Of a stretch of 5,469 nucleotides of DNA, positions 5,082 through 5,469 are shown in pieces (within the stretch, counting starts at the first letter, position 1; each line of letters starts with the position of its first letter). Source of the DNA: Butyrivibrio sp. Its GTDB lineage: Bacteria; Bacillota_A; Clostridia; Lachnospirales; Lachnospiraceae. Both the position numbers and the translations under genes were made by a program. The notes beneath the pieces are model-generated. The model was not told the origin of the DNA. It saw nothing but the letters and a program-made list of their open reading frames with translations, and did not search any database. The DNA is taken from the NCBI RefSeq assembly GCF_024699075.1, contig NZ_JAILQF010000302.1, positions 1-5,469 of the forward strand, read 5' to 3'.

Positions 5082-5321
5082 ATGTGCAGATCAATATTAA
5101 TTAAAGATACTACAAGAGAAGAACGCGAGCAGATAGTTGCTGAATCTATTGGCAATATCAGCGGTTCATGCGATGGCTGCATGTCCGGGCTTGCGGATAT
5201 GTACCAGGACTATATTGATGGGAAAAAAGAAATTCGCCAGATCAATATGGAATTCAGAGCGCACTACGAATCCGGCGTCGATGGACCGGAAAAGACAGAT
5301 TGCGGATATAAGGGCCTGTAA
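5082..5321 (+). CDS. Small CxxC protein, 79 aa, Lachnospiraceae-type conserved hypothetical
   Basis: The sequence MCRSILI...GNISGSCDGCMSGLADMYQDYIDGKKE matches a small conserved protein that I recall as common in Lachnospiraceae and sometimes annotated, without support, as a purine biosynthesis protein. Its function is unknown. The visible features are Cys2, a C30-D-G-C33 pair that could bind metal or be redox active, a helical middle (LADMYQDYIDGKKEIRQINMEFRAHY) and Cys74 near the C-terminus. There is no signal peptide or membrane helix. The Shine-Dalgarno AAGGAG (5065-5070) overlaps the TAA of the membrane-protein gene, and the gap is only 15 bases, so the two are almost certainly co-transcribed and possibly translationally coupled. 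The final codons form the left arm of the operon terminator. An overlapping frame at 5137-5346 is judged a shadow. Confidence 0.85.
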   Translation: MCRSILIKDTTREEREQIVAESIGNISGSCDGCMSGLADMYQDYIDGKKEIRQINMEFRAHYESGVDGPEKTDCGYKGL

Positions 5322-5344
5322 CTTAGTTACGGCCCTTATTTTTT
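5308..5344 (+). terminator. Operon terminator overlapping the stop codon
   Basis: ATAAGGGCC (5308-5316) pairs with GGCCCTTAT (5331-5339). After a single bulged T (5317), GTAAC (5318-5322) pairs with GTTAC (5326-5330) over a TTA loop. A run of six T (5339-5344) follows. The stop codon of the 79-residue gene (5319-5321) lies inside the upper stem. Read on the minus strand the stem is followed by TTATAT, a weaker tail, so it may also serve the converging gene. Confidence 0.85.
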
Positions 5345-5469
5345 AATTGCCTGATCTGTTTAGTAAGTGTATTGTTTTCATCAAAAGAGTATACATATCC
5401 GTGAAGGGAAGTTGCCTTATTCTGGAGAGTCTTTGAATGGCTCCAGACAAATATTGCAGATTTTCCTTT
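5323..5469 (-). CDS. 3' end of a converging gene, 48 codons visible, unidentified
   Basis: The minus-strand frame is open from the right edge of the window to a TAA at 5325-5323 and encodes 48 residues with no internal Met, so its start must lie outside the window. Visible pieces are SAIFVWSHSKTLQNKATSLH, GYVYSFDENN and the basic C-terminus KQIRQLKNKGRN. Composition and codon use look like real protein for an AT-rich genome, and a converging gene would explain why the terminator sits exactly here. I do not recognise the family. An open frame of 49 codons could still be chance, so confidence is moderate. Its stop codon lies in the loop of the terminator at 5308-5344, one base from the end of the plus-strand gene. 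Confidence 0.5.
   Translation of the reverse strand, partial: KGKSAIFVWSHSKTLQNKATSLHGYVYSFDENNTLTKQIRQLKNKGRN

Noticed and set aside
5137..5346. 69-codon plus-strand frame overlapping the CxxC gene
   Set aside because: It lies in another frame of a gene with a strong ribosome binding site and recognisable family sequence, and it runs through the terminator.

Overview
The window looks like chromosomal DNA of a low-GC Gram-positive anaerobe, most likely a Lachnospiraceae member of the Butyrivibrio type. The grounds are the AT-rich composition, strong AGGAGG-like ribosome binding sites, and two proteins that resemble families I remember from that group: the 79-residue CxxC protein and the N-terminal domain of the 624-residue membrane protein. 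This placement rests on recall, not on a search.

Layout, left to right. (1) The 3' part of a thioredoxin-like gene whose start lies left of the window (2-298). (2) A 147-residue protein of unknown function (443-886). (3) A gene-free stretch of almost 1 kb (887-1868) that is dense in structure. It holds a hairpin cluster bounded by a 14-bp inverted repeat and containing a terminator (894-1032), a possible small-RNA unit with promoter-like sequence and a strong terminator (1047-1291), a tandem array of five dyad-symmetric units at an exact 74-bp period (1347-1690), and a degenerate ~70-bp direct repeat that carries the promoter of the next gene (1702-1824). (4) A probable two-gene operon: a Nudix hydrolase (1869-2396) and an ATC-hydrolase-family protein (2437-3042). 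(5) A second probable operon: a large acidic, repeat-rich, single-pass membrane protein (3192-5066) and a 79-residue CxxC protein (5082-5321), ending in a terminator that overlaps the last codons. (6) On the minus strand, the 3' end of a converging gene (5323-5469) whose stop codon lies in the loop of that same terminator.

How the genes relate: the Nudix and ATC-hydrolase genes are only 40 bp apart and share one good upstream promoter, so co-expression is likely, but no common pathway can be read from the sequence. The membrane protein and the CxxC protein are more tightly joined: the Shine-Dalgarno sequence of the second overlaps the stop codon of the first. The features most worth a second look are the 74-bp dyad array and the membrane protein, whose 17-residue repeat carries a recurring D-h-L-x-G-S-S motif. 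I see no CRISPR array, transposase, tRNA or rRNA gene.
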